Below, piece by piece: positions 28,897 through 38,844 of a stretch of DNA of 64,000 nucleotides (the first letter of the stretch is position 1; each line of letters opens with the position of its first letter). Source of the stretch: Candidatus Propionivibrio dominans (GTDB lineage Bacteria; Pseudomonadota; Gammaproteobacteria; Burkholderiales; Rhodocyclaceae); NCBI GenBank assembly GCA_016709335.1, contig JADJNC010000010.1:62001-126000 (forward strand). Direction: 5' to 3'. The notes below the pieces were generated by a model. The model was given only the letters and a program-made list of their open reading frames with translations, did not search any database and was not told where the DNA came from. A program made the translations under genes and the position numbers.

Positions 28897-29365
28897 TTGA
28901 CATCTGAACGCAAGTGGAAGACTGATCAGACTCCGATTTCGGAGTTCGCCCTACCCGCGAAAGTCGGAATCTCGCAAATGGGACTGTGTCGTTCAGCAAA
29001 TCCTCATGGCACAGCAGGATTTTTTATCCTGTTGTTTATTATGTTCAGTATTGGCGTGTGCTGGATGCCTGGTTTTCTGGCCAGAACCGGCGATTGACCA
29101 AGGCGGTCTGGCTCGGAGATACTCTCGGAGCGCGCGTTGAATTCAAAATATTCTGCATGATAACAAGGATGGTTCGGCGTTCGGCATGCGCTTGATGGGG
29201 CATGATCCGGCAGGTGCCGGCAACAGGACTGTGGCCCGGGTTACTGTACCGGACACAATAAGGCCGGTGCCGGATCACCGCCTTGAGAAATATCTTGCCG
29301 GTAATTGCTCGATCAGCCTTAGACTGTTATCCGTTGAAAAATATAATGATTACGGAGGATGAAAA
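28897..29365. other. Intergenic region after the response regulator
   Basis: About 470 bases without a convincing gene. A hairpin ACTCCGA-TT-TCGGAGT near 28934-28949 and CAGGAT-TTTTT-ATCCTG near 29022-29038 are weak terminator candidates. A TATAAT lies at about 29342-29347 but is too close to the chemoreceptor start to be its obvious -10. GGAGG at about 29355 is the chemoreceptor ribosome-binding site. A 66-codon frame beginning right after the regulator stop has no supporting features. Confidence 0.4.
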
Positions 29366-31064
29366 ATGAATGGAGTGGCCTGGAAGATTCGTGGGGCGAT
29401 GCTGCTGCAGGTCGCGGCAGCCGCGTTGCTGGCGTGGCTGGCGGTCAACGTCTTCGGCGACGGAATGCAGGGCTGGGGCATTGCACTGGGCCTGCTGGTG
29501 CTTGTCGCCGTCCTCCTCGGGTTGCTGGTTGAGACCGGATTGGTCCGACGCCTCAATTTGTTGCGCGGGGCGATCGGACGCATGTATCTGGATGGCGACC
29601 TGACGCAGCGTGCCGTGGTCGAAGGGGGAGACGAGATCGCCAGGACGGCGGCAGAATTCAACAAGCTTATGGAAAGTTTTCAGACAATCATCGGCAAGGT
29701 TTTTTTCAACTCGGTCGAAGTCGCCCACGCTTCTCAGAAGCTGATTGGCGAAGCCAATCGTGTCGCTTCGGGATCGAACCAGCAGCGCGATGCGGCACTG
29801 GCGACAGCCAGCGCCATGACGCAATTGACTGAAAACATGAATCAGGTCAGCCAGAATGCCAGCGAGACGGCCGGCCTGTCCGAATCCTCCAGCAATCTCT
29901 CGGCAGAGGGCATGACGATAGTGCACAACGCGTCGGCTGAAATGGAACGGATTTCAAGCTCGGTGACCCAGTCGGCTCAGGTCGTTCATGCCCTGGGTGA
30001 GCGCTCAAAGGCGATCAGTGGCATCGTTCAGACCATTCGCGAAATTGCCGATCAGACCAATCTGCTGGCACTCAATGCGGCCATTGAAGCCGCGCGTGCC
30101 GGCGAGCAGGGGCGTGGATTTGCCGTCGTCGCTGACGAAGTGCGCAAACTCGCCGAACGCACGGCCAAAGCGACCGGTGAAATCAGTCAGATGATCAGTG
30201 CGATTCAGGCCGAAACACAAAGCGCGATTGTCAGTATCGAAGCCGGCACCGGGCAGGCCAAAAATGGCGCCGATCTCGCCCAGCAGGCCGCCATTTCGCT
30301 CGAGCGAATCAACAACGGCGCGCGCGCAACGATGGAAAAGGTTGATGCCATCGCCGCGGCGGTCGCTCAGCAGAGCAGGGCCGGGCAGATCATTGCCGAT
30401 CATGTGGAACGTATCCTGAAAATGGCCGAAACCAACAGCGCCGAGGCCGGGCAAGAACTCGGCGAGGCCAATCATCTGAATTATCTGGCAGCCAACCTGA
30501 AGGAAATCGGCAACGTTTTCAAGCTGGGTCCGGCCGGTGAAAAGGCGCTTGAAACACACGCGAAGATGCCCGAAATTGTCAAGCGCACCGCACAGGCGAT
30601 CAGCCAGATTCTCGACAAGGCCGTTGATTCGGGACGGATCAGGATCGAAGATCTGTTTGACGACAAGTACCAGCCGATCCCGAATACGAAGCCGCAAAAA
30701 GTTCAAGACGCGTTTTGACGATTTTGCCGATCAGACGCTGACATCGCTGCAAGAGCAGTTACTGGAGCAGAACAAGTGGATCGTCTATGGCATCACCTGC
30801 GACCGGAAAGGTTATGTGCCGACGCACAACCGGAAATTCTCGCAGCCTCTGACCGGCGATGAAAAAGTCGATTTTGTCAATAACCGCACCAAGCGCCTGT
30901 TTGATGATCCGGTTGGCCGCCGTTGCGGTGATCACGAACAACCTTTCCTGTTGCAGACCTATCGTCGCGATACCGGAGAGATCATGCATGACATCTCGTC
31001 ACCGGTGTATGTCAAGGATCGGCACTGGGGCGGTTTCCGCATTGGCTACAAGACCGAGGTCTGA
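29366..31064 (+). CDS. Methyl-accepting chemotaxis protein with C-terminal sensor domain, frameshifted
   Basis: Two N-terminal membrane helices with almost no periplasmic loop are followed by HAMP-like and signalling domains with the conserved tip ([32 protein letters not shown]). A C-terminal sensory domain comes after, known from other betaproteobacterial receptors ([64 protein letters not shown]). The frame breaks at about 30703 where a five-A run has one A too many. Restoring it gives one 565-residue protein. Sensing is thus probably cytoplasmic. GGAGG precedes the ATG. Confidence 0.85.
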
Positions 31065-31265
31065 GCCTGCTGAGAGATGCGCGAGAAAAGTATAGTCTTG
31101 CCAGTCCGCTTGCTTGCCAAAGCCCTGAGCTCTTTAGACCGGTATTTGTCCCACGGGATTCGCTGCGCATACATTCACGTTGCTCAGGTTGGCGTAAAGT
31201 CCCGAAAAGAATTTCCTTCGGGGCATCACCCGCGTCACAAACTTCTGTTGAAAGCCCGATTTCGC

Positions 31266-33374
31266 ATGCAACGCCCAATCATTCCACGATCGCAGCTGTT
31301 GGCCGGTGCCGATACCGAGCAAAAACGCACGGAGATCCTCGACTATTTTCGCGCCACATTTGATCGCTACGAACAGTTGTTCGAGGTGCTGACCTGTGCC
31401 GAGGCCTACTTCGTCAAGCCGATCGCCCTGCGCCACCCACTGATTTTCTACCTCGGCCATACCGCCACCTTTTTCATCAACAAGCTGCTGTTGGCCGGCC
31501 TGATCGAGAAACGCATCAACCCGGAGTTCGAGTCGATGTTCGCCATTGGCGTCGACGAAATGAGCTGGGATGACCTCAGTGAAGCGCGCTACGAGTGGCC
31601 CCGCGTAGACGAGGTGAAGGCCTATCGCCAGGCGGTGCGCGCTACCGTCGAGCAACTGATCCGGACACAAACGCTGACCCTGCCCATCGGCTGGGATCAC
31701 CCGTGGTGGATTATCCTGATGGGAATCGAGCATGAGCGCATCCATCTGGAAACCTCGTCGGTGCTGATTCGTCAGCACCTGCTGAAATACGTTGCGCCAC
31801 ACCCCGCCTGGGAACCTTGCCGGGCCGCTGCAGAGGCACCGACAAACGAACTGGTCGACATTCCGCCAGCGCAGTTTCGCGTCGGCAGGGAGCGGGGTGA
31901 ATCGGTGTACGGCTGGGACAACGAATTTGGCTGTCATGAAGCTTCGACGGCTCCTTTCCAGGCCAGCCGCTATCTGGTTTCCAATCAGGAGTTCCTGGCT
32001 TTTGTCGAAGCCGGGGGTTATGCCGACGCGTCTCTGTGGCTGGAAGAAGGCGCCGGCTGGCTAAAATTTACGCAGGCACAACACCCCACGTTCTGGGTCA
32101 GGGACGGCGCGCAATGGCGCTTGCGCCTGATGCTTGAAGAAGTGCCGATGCCGTGGAACTGGCCGGTCGAAACCAATTACCATGAGGCCAAGGCGTTCTG
32201 CCGGTGGAAGGCGCGCGTCAGCGGCCAGCCCGTGCGTCTGCCGACGGAGGACGAATGGCAGGCCCTGAGCAGGTTTGCCGGCACCAATGAGCTTCCGTCC
32301 GGGTACCCGGCGCCGGCAAACATCGAACTCGACCATTACGCCTCTTCATGCCCGGTCAACCAGTTTGCGCACGGCCCGCTGTTCGACGTGATCGGCAACG
32401 TCTGGCAGTGGACCGAGACGCCGATTTATCCCTTCGCCGGATTCGAGGTGCATCCGATCTACGACGACTTCACCACCCCCACCTTTGACGAGCGCCATAA
32501 CGTGATCAAGGGCGGGTCATGGATTGCCTGCGGCAATGAAGCGTTGCCGACGTCACGTTACGCCTTCCGTCGTCATTTCTTCCAGCATGCCGGATTGCGC
32601 TACGTGGTCTCCGACGCACCGGCTGCCAGCGAGGCCTCGCACTACGAAACCGATCGGCTGGTTTCCGAGTATGCCGAATTTCATTACGGCGACGAGTACT
32701 TCGAAGTACCCAATTTCCCGCGCGCGCTGGCTCAACTGGCCATTGCCGCGATGGGCGACAAACCTGCAGGAAAGGCGCTCGATCTGGGTTGCGCCACCGG
32801 GCGCGCCAGCTTTGAACTGGCGCGGCATTTCGGGCAGGTCACCGGTATCGATTTTTCTGCCCGCTTCATCAGCCTGGGTGTCCGCCTTGCCGAGCAGGGC
32901 AGGTTGCGCTACACGCTGGTCGACGAGGGAGAACTGGTCGCCTACAAGGAACGCAGTCTGGCCGAACTCGGGCTTGCTCACGTCGCGCAGAAAGTCGAAT
33001 TCTTCCAGGGCGATGCCTGCAATCTCAAGCCGGTATTCACCGGCTACGACCTGATGCTTGCCGCCAATCTGATCGACCGCCTGTACAGCCCGGCAAAATT
33101 CCTCGAAACGGTGCACCAGCGTCTCAATCCCGGAGGCGTGCTGCTGATCGCTTCGCCCTACACCTGGTTGCCGGAACACACCAAACGCGAGGAATGGATC
33201 GGCGGATTCAAAAAGGACGGCGAGAATTTCACTACCCTCGACGGCCTCAAAGCCATCCTCGGCAAGCACTTCAATCTGCTGCGCGGGCCGCTGTCGGTTC
33301 CCTTTGTCATTCGAGAAACCCGGCGGAAATTTCAGCATACGCTCTCTGAAGTCAGCCTCTGGGAGCGTCGTTAA
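31266..33374 (+). CDS. ovoA: OvoA, 5-histidylcysteine sulfoxide synthase/methyltransferase
   Basis: A 702-residue three-domain ovothiol-synthesis enzyme: DinB-like N-terminal domain with the iron motif HERIHLE (H-x3-H-x-E), a formylglycine-generating-enzyme-like catalytic domain (FGCHEASTAPFQASRYLVSNQEF, GNVWQWTET, IKGGSWIACGNE), and a C-terminal SAM methyltransferase (ALDLGCATGRASFELARHF). It couples cysteine to histidine oxidatively and N-methylates the later thiol product. The ATG at 31266 is chosen by domain start; an upstream open extension to 31077 lacks similarity. The PLP lyase OvoB is not in the window. Confidence 0.95.
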   Translation: MQRPIIPRSQLLAGADTEQKRTEILDYFRATFDRYEQLFEVLTCAEAYFVKPIALRHPLIFYLGHTATFFINKLLLAGLIEKRINPEFESMFAIGVDEMSWDDLSEARYEWPRVDEVKAYRQAVRATVEQLIRTQTLTLPIGWDHPWWIILMGIEHERIHLETSSVLIRQHLLKYVAPHPAWEPCRAAAEAPTNELVDIPPAQFRVGRERGESVYGWDNEFGCHEASTAPFQASRYLVSNQEFLAFVEAGGYADASLWLEEGAGWLKFTQAQHPTFWVRDGAQWRLRLMLEEVPMPWNWPVETNYHEAKAFCRWKARVSGQPVRLPTEDEWQALSRFAGTNELPSGYPAPANIELDHYASSCPVNQFAHGPLFDVIGNVWQWTETPIYPFAGFEVHPIYDDFTTPTFDERHNVIKGGSWIACGNEALPTSRYAFRRHFFQHAGLRYVVSDAPAASEASHYETDRLVSEYAEFHYGDEYFEVPNFPRALAQLAIAAMGDKPAGKALDLGCATGRASFELARHFGQVTGIDFSARFISLGVRLAEQGRLRYTLVDEGELVAYKERSLAELGLAHVAQKVEFFQGDACNLKPVFTGYDLMLAANLIDRLYSPAKFLETVHQRLNPGGVLLIASPYTWLPEHTKREEWIGGFKKDGENFTTLDGLKAILGKHFNLLRGPLSVPFVIRETRRKFQHTLSEVSLWERR

Positions 33375-33386
33375 CAGGGACATTCC

Positions 33387-33593
33387 ATGGAAACCATCAT
33401 TATCAGAATCAGCGGCATGAAAGACGAGGAATGCGTGCGTCTGGTGGCCAACGCGATCCAGGATCTGCCCAGCATCGGTCACCTCGAGGTATCGCTGGAC
33501 AAAGGCGAAGCCAGCGTCGAGCATGGCCGCTTTGTCAGCCCGGACGATATTCTCCAGGCCATCGTCGACGCCGGCTATGAAGCAACTTGCTGA
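33387..33593 (+). CDS. HMA-like mini-protein lacking the CxxC metal site
   Basis: A 68-residue protein with the beta-alpha-beta-beta-alpha-beta pattern of heavy-metal-associated domains (IIIRISGMKDEECVRLVANAI, then HLEVSLDKGEASVEHGRFVSPDDILQAIVDAGYEATC). The usual GMxCxxC loop is replaced by GMKDEEC, leaving one Cys in the loop and one at the C-terminus. It is 12 bases after ovoA and co-directional, so probably co-transcribed. Classical Cu(I) chaperoning looks unlikely. It may have another thiol- or metal-related role alongside ovothiol. Confidence 0.72.
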   Translation: METIIIRISGMKDEECVRLVANAIQDLPSIGHLEVSLDKGEASVEHGRFVSPDDILQAIVDAGYEATC

Positions 33594-33635
33594 AGCCTCA
33601 GAGGCTGTAAATCAATGATCGGTTAAACGAGCTGG

Positions 33636-33716
33636 ACCCCGGCTTACGCCGGGGTGACGAGCGTGGAAATCAGGCAGTCCGGGTAGGTCGGGTTAGCACG
33701 CAGTGCGTAACCCGAC
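33636..33716. repeat. Hairpin repeats downstream of the ovoA unit
   Basis: CCCCGGCTTACGCCGGGG forms a perfect hairpin near 33636-33653. At 33684-33716 follows a short copy of the TAGGTCGGGTTAGC...AACCCGAC hairpin without the internal core module. It lies between the ovoA genes and the convergent thioredoxin gene and may act as a terminator. Confidence 0.7.
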
Positions 33717-33765
33717 ATTGCTTTCCAACCCGACCGCGCTGCAATCGTCATGCAGACATTCAAGG

Positions 33766-34101
33766 TCATTCAGCGCCCTGATCAATCCGCGCCAGCGCCT
33801 GCTCAATCATTCTTGCATCGGTGGGCCGGACCAGGCGCTCGACTTCCTGACCCTGGCGCATGAAGATCAGAGTCGGCCACAGTTTCACCCGGAATGAACG
33901 CCCCAGGCGGCGTCCCGGGCCATCTTCAATCCTGATGTGGCGGAGCCCGGGATGACCGGCCAGGGCCGAGGCAATCAAGGGTTGGGCGGCCATGCAATGG
34001 CCACACCAGTTGGTGCCGAATTCGATGACGAGAGGTTTTTCGATGGCATCGATCGCGCTGCGCAACGGTTCGATTGCCGGATAGTTGTCTTGCCTTGCCA
34101 T
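33766..34101 (-). CDS. Thioredoxin-family protein
   Basis: A 111-residue thioredoxin-fold protein with active site WCGHC (FGTNWCGHCMAAQPL) and the cis-Pro region KLWPTLIFMRQGQEV. There is no signal peptide, so it acts in the cytosol as a thiol reductant. GGAG five bases before the ATG at 34101 fixes the start; the open frame upstream to 34281 is not family-like. It lies 25 bases after the HDOD gene in the same direction. Confidence 0.85.
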   Translation of the reverse strand: MARQDNYPAIEPLRSAIDAIEKPLVIEFGTNWCGHCMAAQPLIASALAGHPGLRHIRIEDGPGRRLGRSFRVKLWPTLIFMRQGQEVERLVRPTDARMIEQALARIDQGAE

Positions 34102-34126
34102 GTATTCTCCAGCGTCTGCGGCTATG

Positions 34127-35062
34127 TCAGGCAAATATGGCCTGCATTTCCTGCGTGACGGTTTCGATTTCCGGTAGAAGGTCAGCGTACTTCTGACGAA
34201 CGATGCCTGCTTCGCCGGCATCCGGATCGAGGTCCTGATAGAGCCATTCGAAATGCGTTCCGGCCAGGATGTTTCCGACATAGACGATGTCCGCCAGCGT
34301 GCGCACCGTTTCCGGTGCAGCCCGCGGCTGCTCGTGATCGATGGTGGCGTTGACGATGTCCTCGGGTATGCCCAGTGCGTGGAGCAGGGTGACCCCGATG
34401 CCTTCGTGCCACTGTATGATCAGGTACTTCACGGTCTCCGGGCGGGTGCGTAATTCCGGGTACTGGGCGGCGCGGTACAGCATGTAGAAGGCCCCGAGGT
34501 CGTGCACCAGGCCGGCCAGCATGGCTTCGTCCGGATTGATCCGGGTTTGGCTGCGCGCCAGGATGCGGGCCGCTGCCGCTGTTTTGAGCGTATGTGCCCA
34601 CAGAGCCTGGGTAAATTCGTTGAAGATCGCCATTTCCTTCGAGCGCATGAGCTGGCTCATGGCGATGGCCAGCGCCGTCGTGCGTACCAGCTTGACCCCC
34701 AGGCGGCTGATGGCGGCCTGGAGATCCCGGGCCGGCGTGCCGTCGGGGCTGTAAAGGACGGAATTGGCCAGGTGAATCAGCTTGGCGGCAACCAGCGGTT
34801 CGACGCTGACGATGCTGGCAATGCGCGGAATGGGCAGGTTCGAATTCTGCAAGGCCTTGCGCAGGCGGATGGCGGCTTCGAATGAGGTGGGGAAGACAAC
34901 CTCGCCGGCCAGCTCGCGGGCGATATCCTCGAGCATCTGGAAACGCTGGGCGTTGAGGGCTTCGCCGACCTTGTCAGCGGCATCTTCGGTTTCAGCGTCC
35001 TTGACTGCCTGTTGGTCAACTTCCAGGCCCGCTTCTGGGCTTGCTTCCCGGTTCGTACTCAT
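34127..35062 (-). CDS. HDOD-domain signalling protein
   Basis: A 311-residue protein with a low-complexity acidic N-terminus (to about residue 45), followed by an HDOD domain (FPTSFEAAIRLRKALQNSNL, IASIVSVEPLVAAKLIHLANS, ISRLGVKLVRTTALAIAM, LAGLVHDLGAFYML, IDHEQPRAA). HDOD proteins are catalytically degenerate HD relatives used in bacterial signalling. The ATG at 35062 is preferred to an upstream TTG frame. No output domain is seen. Partners are not evident from the neighbourhood. Confidence 0.82.
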   Translation of the reverse strand: MSTNREASPEAGLEVDQQAVKDAETEDAADKVGEALNAQRFQMLEDIARELAGEVVFPTSFEAAIRLRKALQNSNLPIPRIASIVSVEPLVAAKLIHLANSVLYSPDGTPARDLQAAISRLGVKLVRTTALAIAMSQLMRSKEMAIFNEFTQALWAHTLKTAAAARILARSQTRINPDEAMLAGLVHDLGAFYMLYRAAQYPELRTRPETVKYLIIQWHEGIGVTLLHALGIPEDIVNATIDHEQPRAAPETVRTLADIVYVGNILAGTHFEWLYQDLDPDAGEAGIVRQKYADLLPEIETVTQEMQAIFA

Positions 35063-35240
35063 GATGGCTGGCTTCTGGTTGAAACGAAGGAAATGAACAG
35101 GAAACTCAAGGTCTCCGTCGGACAATCGAAGAGTCTAACATCAGGAACGGCTCAGGAGATAGCTCCCAACCACTGCTGAGACGACAAACAGCAAGGTGGG
35201 GAGTCCGCATAGATCGGTCGATGCACGGCGACAAGCAGCA

Positions 35241-36324
35241 TCACCGGCAAGTCCTGATTTTCTCGCCATACCCGGTCATTTCCAGATAACCGCGCCCGAT
35301 CTCGCGACCGTCTTCAGTCACCCTTACCGCGCCTTCCCAATACACGGCACCCGTCGAGCGACGGCTGTCGAGTTCCTGGTCGTCGATCAGGGCTTGCAGG
35401 TGGAGGTCGCGCGTGCCGATGCGCACGCGCCATTCGACCGGGTAGGTGATTCCGGTACGCGCTGATCGCCACTGGCGCAGGGGGGTAAAGGCTACGGCAT
35501 CCGGCGACAGCGCCTGCACACGGCCTGCGCCCTGGCTGAAAGTGGCGGCGGACCACAGCGGGCTTCCGTCCTTGCCGCGCAGGCGGAAGGCCATCAGGGC
35601 GCTGCCGTCGTCAAGATTCAGACCGATCCAGTCCCAGCCCTGGGCTGTTTCAGGCAGCAGTTCGCTCGACCATTCGTGGTCCAGCCAGGCCTGGCCAGTG
35701 ACCGGCTGCGTGCGGCCGTCGAGGGTCACCGTGCCGCTCACCTTGAGTTGCGGGCGGCTGTAGTAATAGCTGGCGTGGCGCGGATCGGGGGACTTGCGAC
35801 TGAACCCGGCGTCGCCGTTGAGCACCGGCGGGCCACCCGCGGTCAGCGACAGCGCGTAAGCGAAATCCTCGCCGGCAATAGTGGCCTGATAGCGCCCGTC
35901 GCTTTGCTCGAAACGCCAGTCGCCGATCCACACACCGGTCTGCCCGGTGGCGAAGCCGGCGCGGCCAAAGCCGACGCGCGCGGCGCGTTGCTCGTGACGC
36001 AGGCGGCCAAGGCGCGGGTCGGCAATGGCCGCGTGGGCGAGGATCAACTGACGCGGTGCGAAGGCGCTTGGATTGCCCTCGCCGACACCGGTGCGCACGC
36101 GGAAGAAGGTGCTCTGGAAACCGAGCGGGCTGCCGTCCGGCAAGCTCAGCCAGCCGGTGGCGTACCACCACTCGGTACGGCAATCGGGGTGCGCGCCGTG
36201 ATCATCAAGGAAAGACCAGCGTTCGGCCAGCCAGCACCGGAGCAAACCCAGGCGCTTCGGCGGCACCGATCCGTGCATTTACAAACAGGCTGGCCAAAGC
36301 CAGGAGAAAAGTGCGCTTATTCAT
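35241..36324 (-). CDS. AttH/CrtC-like lipocalin-fold protein, frameshifted near its start
   Basis: A periplasmic lipocalin-like protein of the AttH/carotenoid 1,2-hydratase-like family (HPDCRTEWWYATGWL, GFQSTFFRVRT, GQAWLDHEWSSELL, WDWIGLNLDDGSALMAFRLR). A signal peptide (MNKRTFLLALASLFVNARIGAA) starts at the ATG at 36324 in another frame. Near 36209 an extra T breaks the path LVFP-DDHGAHPD. It follows the ABC permease by 9 bases, completing the ATPase-permease-lipocalin set. It probably receives or presents a lipophilic substrate of that transporter. Confidence 0.8.
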
Positions 36325-36333
36325 GGCTGCTCA

Positions 36334-38844
36334 TTACCAGTCTTCGCGGACCGCGAGCACCGCGTCCTGGCGCATCGCCTGGCGCCCGGCGAGTACGGCG
36401 GCCAGTGCCGCCAGGGCGATCAGTCCGGCGGCGAACAGGGTCAGCGAGCCCCACGGAACGTGCACATCCATGCTCCAGTGGAAGCTCTGCCGATTGACCA
36501 CCTCGATCAGCACCAGCCCGATGGCACTGCCGGCCAGCAGCCCGCCGAGCACGCCGACGCCAGCCGCCAGCGCGCCCTCCTGGGCCAGCATCCAGCCGAT
36601 CTGGCGGCGCGTCAGGCCGAGATGGCGGAGCATGCCGAACTCGCGCCGCCGCGCTGCCGCAAGCGCCGCGAAGCTGGCCGCCACTCCGGCCAGGCCGATG
36701 ATCACCGCAACCGCCTCCAGCAGATAGGTGACGGCGAAGGTACGGTCGAAGATGCGCAGGCTGGTGGCACGAATCTCGCCGGGGTAGGCAATCTCCAGCG
36801 CCCCTGCGCTGCCGGTAGCCTTGAGCGCGGCGGCCACCTGCGTTGCCGTCGCCGAGGGCGCGAGTTTGATCGCCGCGTCATTGGCCAGCCGCTCGCCGGT
36901 CAGGCGGCGATAGTCGGCAAGATCGATCAAAACCGCACCGGTCTGGCGTGAATAGTCGCGCCAGACACCGGCCACATGCACCGGTACCGGGCGCCCGGCG
37001 AGCGGCAGTTCGACGCGCTGGCCGGGCCGCCAGCCGTAGAGATCGTGCATCGCTTCGGAAATCCAGATCGCCGGCTCGCCGGCGCCGGGCCGGGTTGCGC
37101 CGACCAGCGGCAACTCACGCCCGTCGGCCGAAACCGGCCGCGCAATCAGGGCGATCGGTGCCTGCCCGGCTGTGACTCGCAGGTTCTCGTGGCGAGTGAA
37201 ACTGACGCTGCCAACGCCGGGCACGGCGGCAATCCGGGCCTGCTGGGCTTCATCCAGATAGCCGCTGGTCTGCGCCGAGCTCGCGCGCAGGTAAAGGTCG
37301 GCGGGCAGGATCTGGGTCAGCCACTGGTCGACCGAATCGCGGAAGGAAGCCACCATGATCGCCATCGCCACCGCCAGCGCTACGCTGGTCAGCACCCCGG
37401 CCGCTGCCACCACGGCGTGCCCCGGTGCGGCAGCCAGGCGGGCGGTGGCCAGGCGGGACGCTACCGGCCCGTGCTCCGGCAGCAGCCAGGCCAGGCCGGA
37501 TGCCACCGCCGGCAACAGCATCACGCTCCCCGCCAGCAGGCAGGCGATGGCCAGATAGCCGCCCAGCGGCAGGCCGTTCACCGGCGGAATCCAGCACGCG
37601 GCCAGGCTGGCCAGCAGCAGCGCCAGGCCCAGCGCAGGGTGCCCGCGCCCACCGAGCAGCGCCGCCTCGTCGCCGGCCTTCAGCGCCTGCGCCGGCGACA
37701 CGGTGGCCGCCTCGCGTGCCGGCAGCCAGGCGCCGGCAACGCCGGCCAGCACGCCGAGCGCAACGTAAATGGCCGTTACCTCGGGCTGGAACTGAAGTTG
37801 CGGCTGCAATCCGGAAAAGTAGCCGGCACCAAGATCGCCGCCGAGCAGCGCCAGCATCGCCCAGGCCAGGCCATGACCGAGGGCGACACCGACCACGCCC
37901 CCGGCCAGCCCGACCAGCGCGCCCTCGGCCAGCAGCCAGGCGAAAAGTTGCTGGCGGGCCAGCCCGATGGCACGCAGGAAGGCGAACTCGGTGCGCCGCC
38001 GCACCACCGAAAGCGCCTGCGCCGAGAAAACGAGAAAGCCGCCGGTCAGCAGCGCCATGGCCGCCAGCATGGTCAGATTGACCCGGTAGGCGCGCGACAG
38101 GTTGGCCGCCTGGTTCTCGGCCGTTTCCGGCGCTTCGATCACTACCCCGGCGGGCAGCAGGGCCTGCAAGCCGGTGCGCGCTGCCTCGGGCTCCACTCCG
38201 GCGGCCAGGCGCAGATCGATGCGCGTTAGCCGCCCGAGCCGGGCGAAGTGCTTCTGCACGGCGGCGATGTCCATCACCGCCAGGCGCCGGTTTTCGTCTG
38301 CGCCGGGCAAGTCGCCGGCGACACGCAAGGTCACTGTCCGGGTGCCGGCCTGCAAGTGCAGGCTGTCGCCGGGTTTTACGCCGAAGGCGCTTTGCGCCGC
38401 CGTGCTGAGAAACAGCGTATCGTCGGCCAGCGTGGCAAAGCGCCCGGAACCTTCAGTCGTTTTTGATGATTCAACGACCCTGGGCAGCAGTACCGGCGTC
38501 ACGCGGGCCAGCGTGAAGACATCGATACCCAGCACTTGAAGGGTTTCCTCGCGCCCCGCGACTTTCGCCTGCACCTCGACGACGGGGCTGGCTTCGGCCA
38601 CTTCGCGGCGGGCGGCGAGTTGCGCATAGAGGTTTTCGTCAAAGCCGCCGCGCGGCCCGAGCACTTGCAGGTCGGCCTCGCCGGCCATCGCGCGCAGGCC
38701 GCGGCCGAACTCGGACAGCGCCGCTTCATGCACCGCCTGCACGGCCATGCCGAGGGCCACGCCAAGGACAATGGCGGCGAAGGAAAACAGCGTGGCCACC
38801 CGCCGCCGGGCCAGCGAGCCGAGAAAAACCGGCGCCAGTCTCAC
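36334..38844 (-). CDS. FtsX/MacB-type ABC permease with two FtsX domains
   Basis: An 836-residue inner-membrane permease. Its first helix (SLARRRVATLFSFAAIVLGVALG) is followed by a periplasmic domain and FtsX core (MLAAMALLTGGFLVFSAQALSVVRRRTEFAFLRAIG). A second half repeats the layout, ending in another FtsX core with EFGMLRHLGLTRRQIGWML. The GTG at 38844 overlaps the ATPase stop (GTGA). Homologues belong to the AttEFGH-type transporters, with AttF and AttG fused here. The transported substrate is unknown. Confidence 0.87.
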   Translation of the reverse strand: MRLAPVFLGSLARRRVATLFSFAAIVLGVALGMAVQAVHEAALSEFGRGLRAMAGEADLQVLGPRGGFDENLYAQLAARREVAEASPVVEVQAKVAGREETLQVLGIDVFTLARVTPVLLPRVVESSKTTEGSGRFATLADDTLFLSTAAQSAFGVKPGDSLHLQAGTRTVTLRVAGDLPGADENRRLAVMDIAAVQKHFARLGRLTRIDLRLAAGVEPEAARTGLQALLPAGVVIEAPETAENQAANLSRAYRVNLTMLAAMALLTGGFLVFSAQALSVVRRRTEFAFLRAIGLARQQLFAWLLAEGALVGLAGGVVGVALGHGLAWAMLALLGGDLGAGYFSGLQPQLQFQPEVTAIYVALGVLAGVAGAWLPAREAATVSPAQALKAGDEAALLGGRGHPALGLALLLASLAACWIPPVNGLPLGGYLAIACLLAGSVMLLPAVASGLAWLLPEHGPVASRLATARLAAAPGHAVVAAAGVLTSVALAVAMAIMVASFRDSVDQWLTQILPADLYLRASSAQTSGYLDEAQQARIAAVPGVGSVSFTRHENLRVTAGQAPIALIARPVSADGRELPLVGATRPGAGEPAIWISEAMHDLYGWRPGQRVELPLAGRPVPVHVAGVWRDYSRQTGAVLIDLADYRRLTGERLANDAAIKLAPSATATQVAAALKATGSAGALEIAYPGEIRATSLRIFDRTFAVTYLLEAVAVIIGLAGVAASFAALAAARRREFGMLRHLGLTRRQIGWMLAQEGALAAGVGVLGGLLAGSAIGLVLIEVVNRQSFHWSMDVHVPWGSLTLFAAGLIALAALAAVLAGRQAMRQDAVLAVREDW

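Noticed and set aside
28897..29097. A 66-codon frame directly after the NtrC-type regulator.
   Set aside because: No ribosome-binding site of note, no similarity, and it runs over hairpins that look like transcription-end structures.
31077..31265. N-terminal extension of OvoA by 63 codons.
   Set aside because: No similarity to OvoA; it includes a core-like repeat sequence at 31199-31224; the ATG at 31266 gives the normal length.
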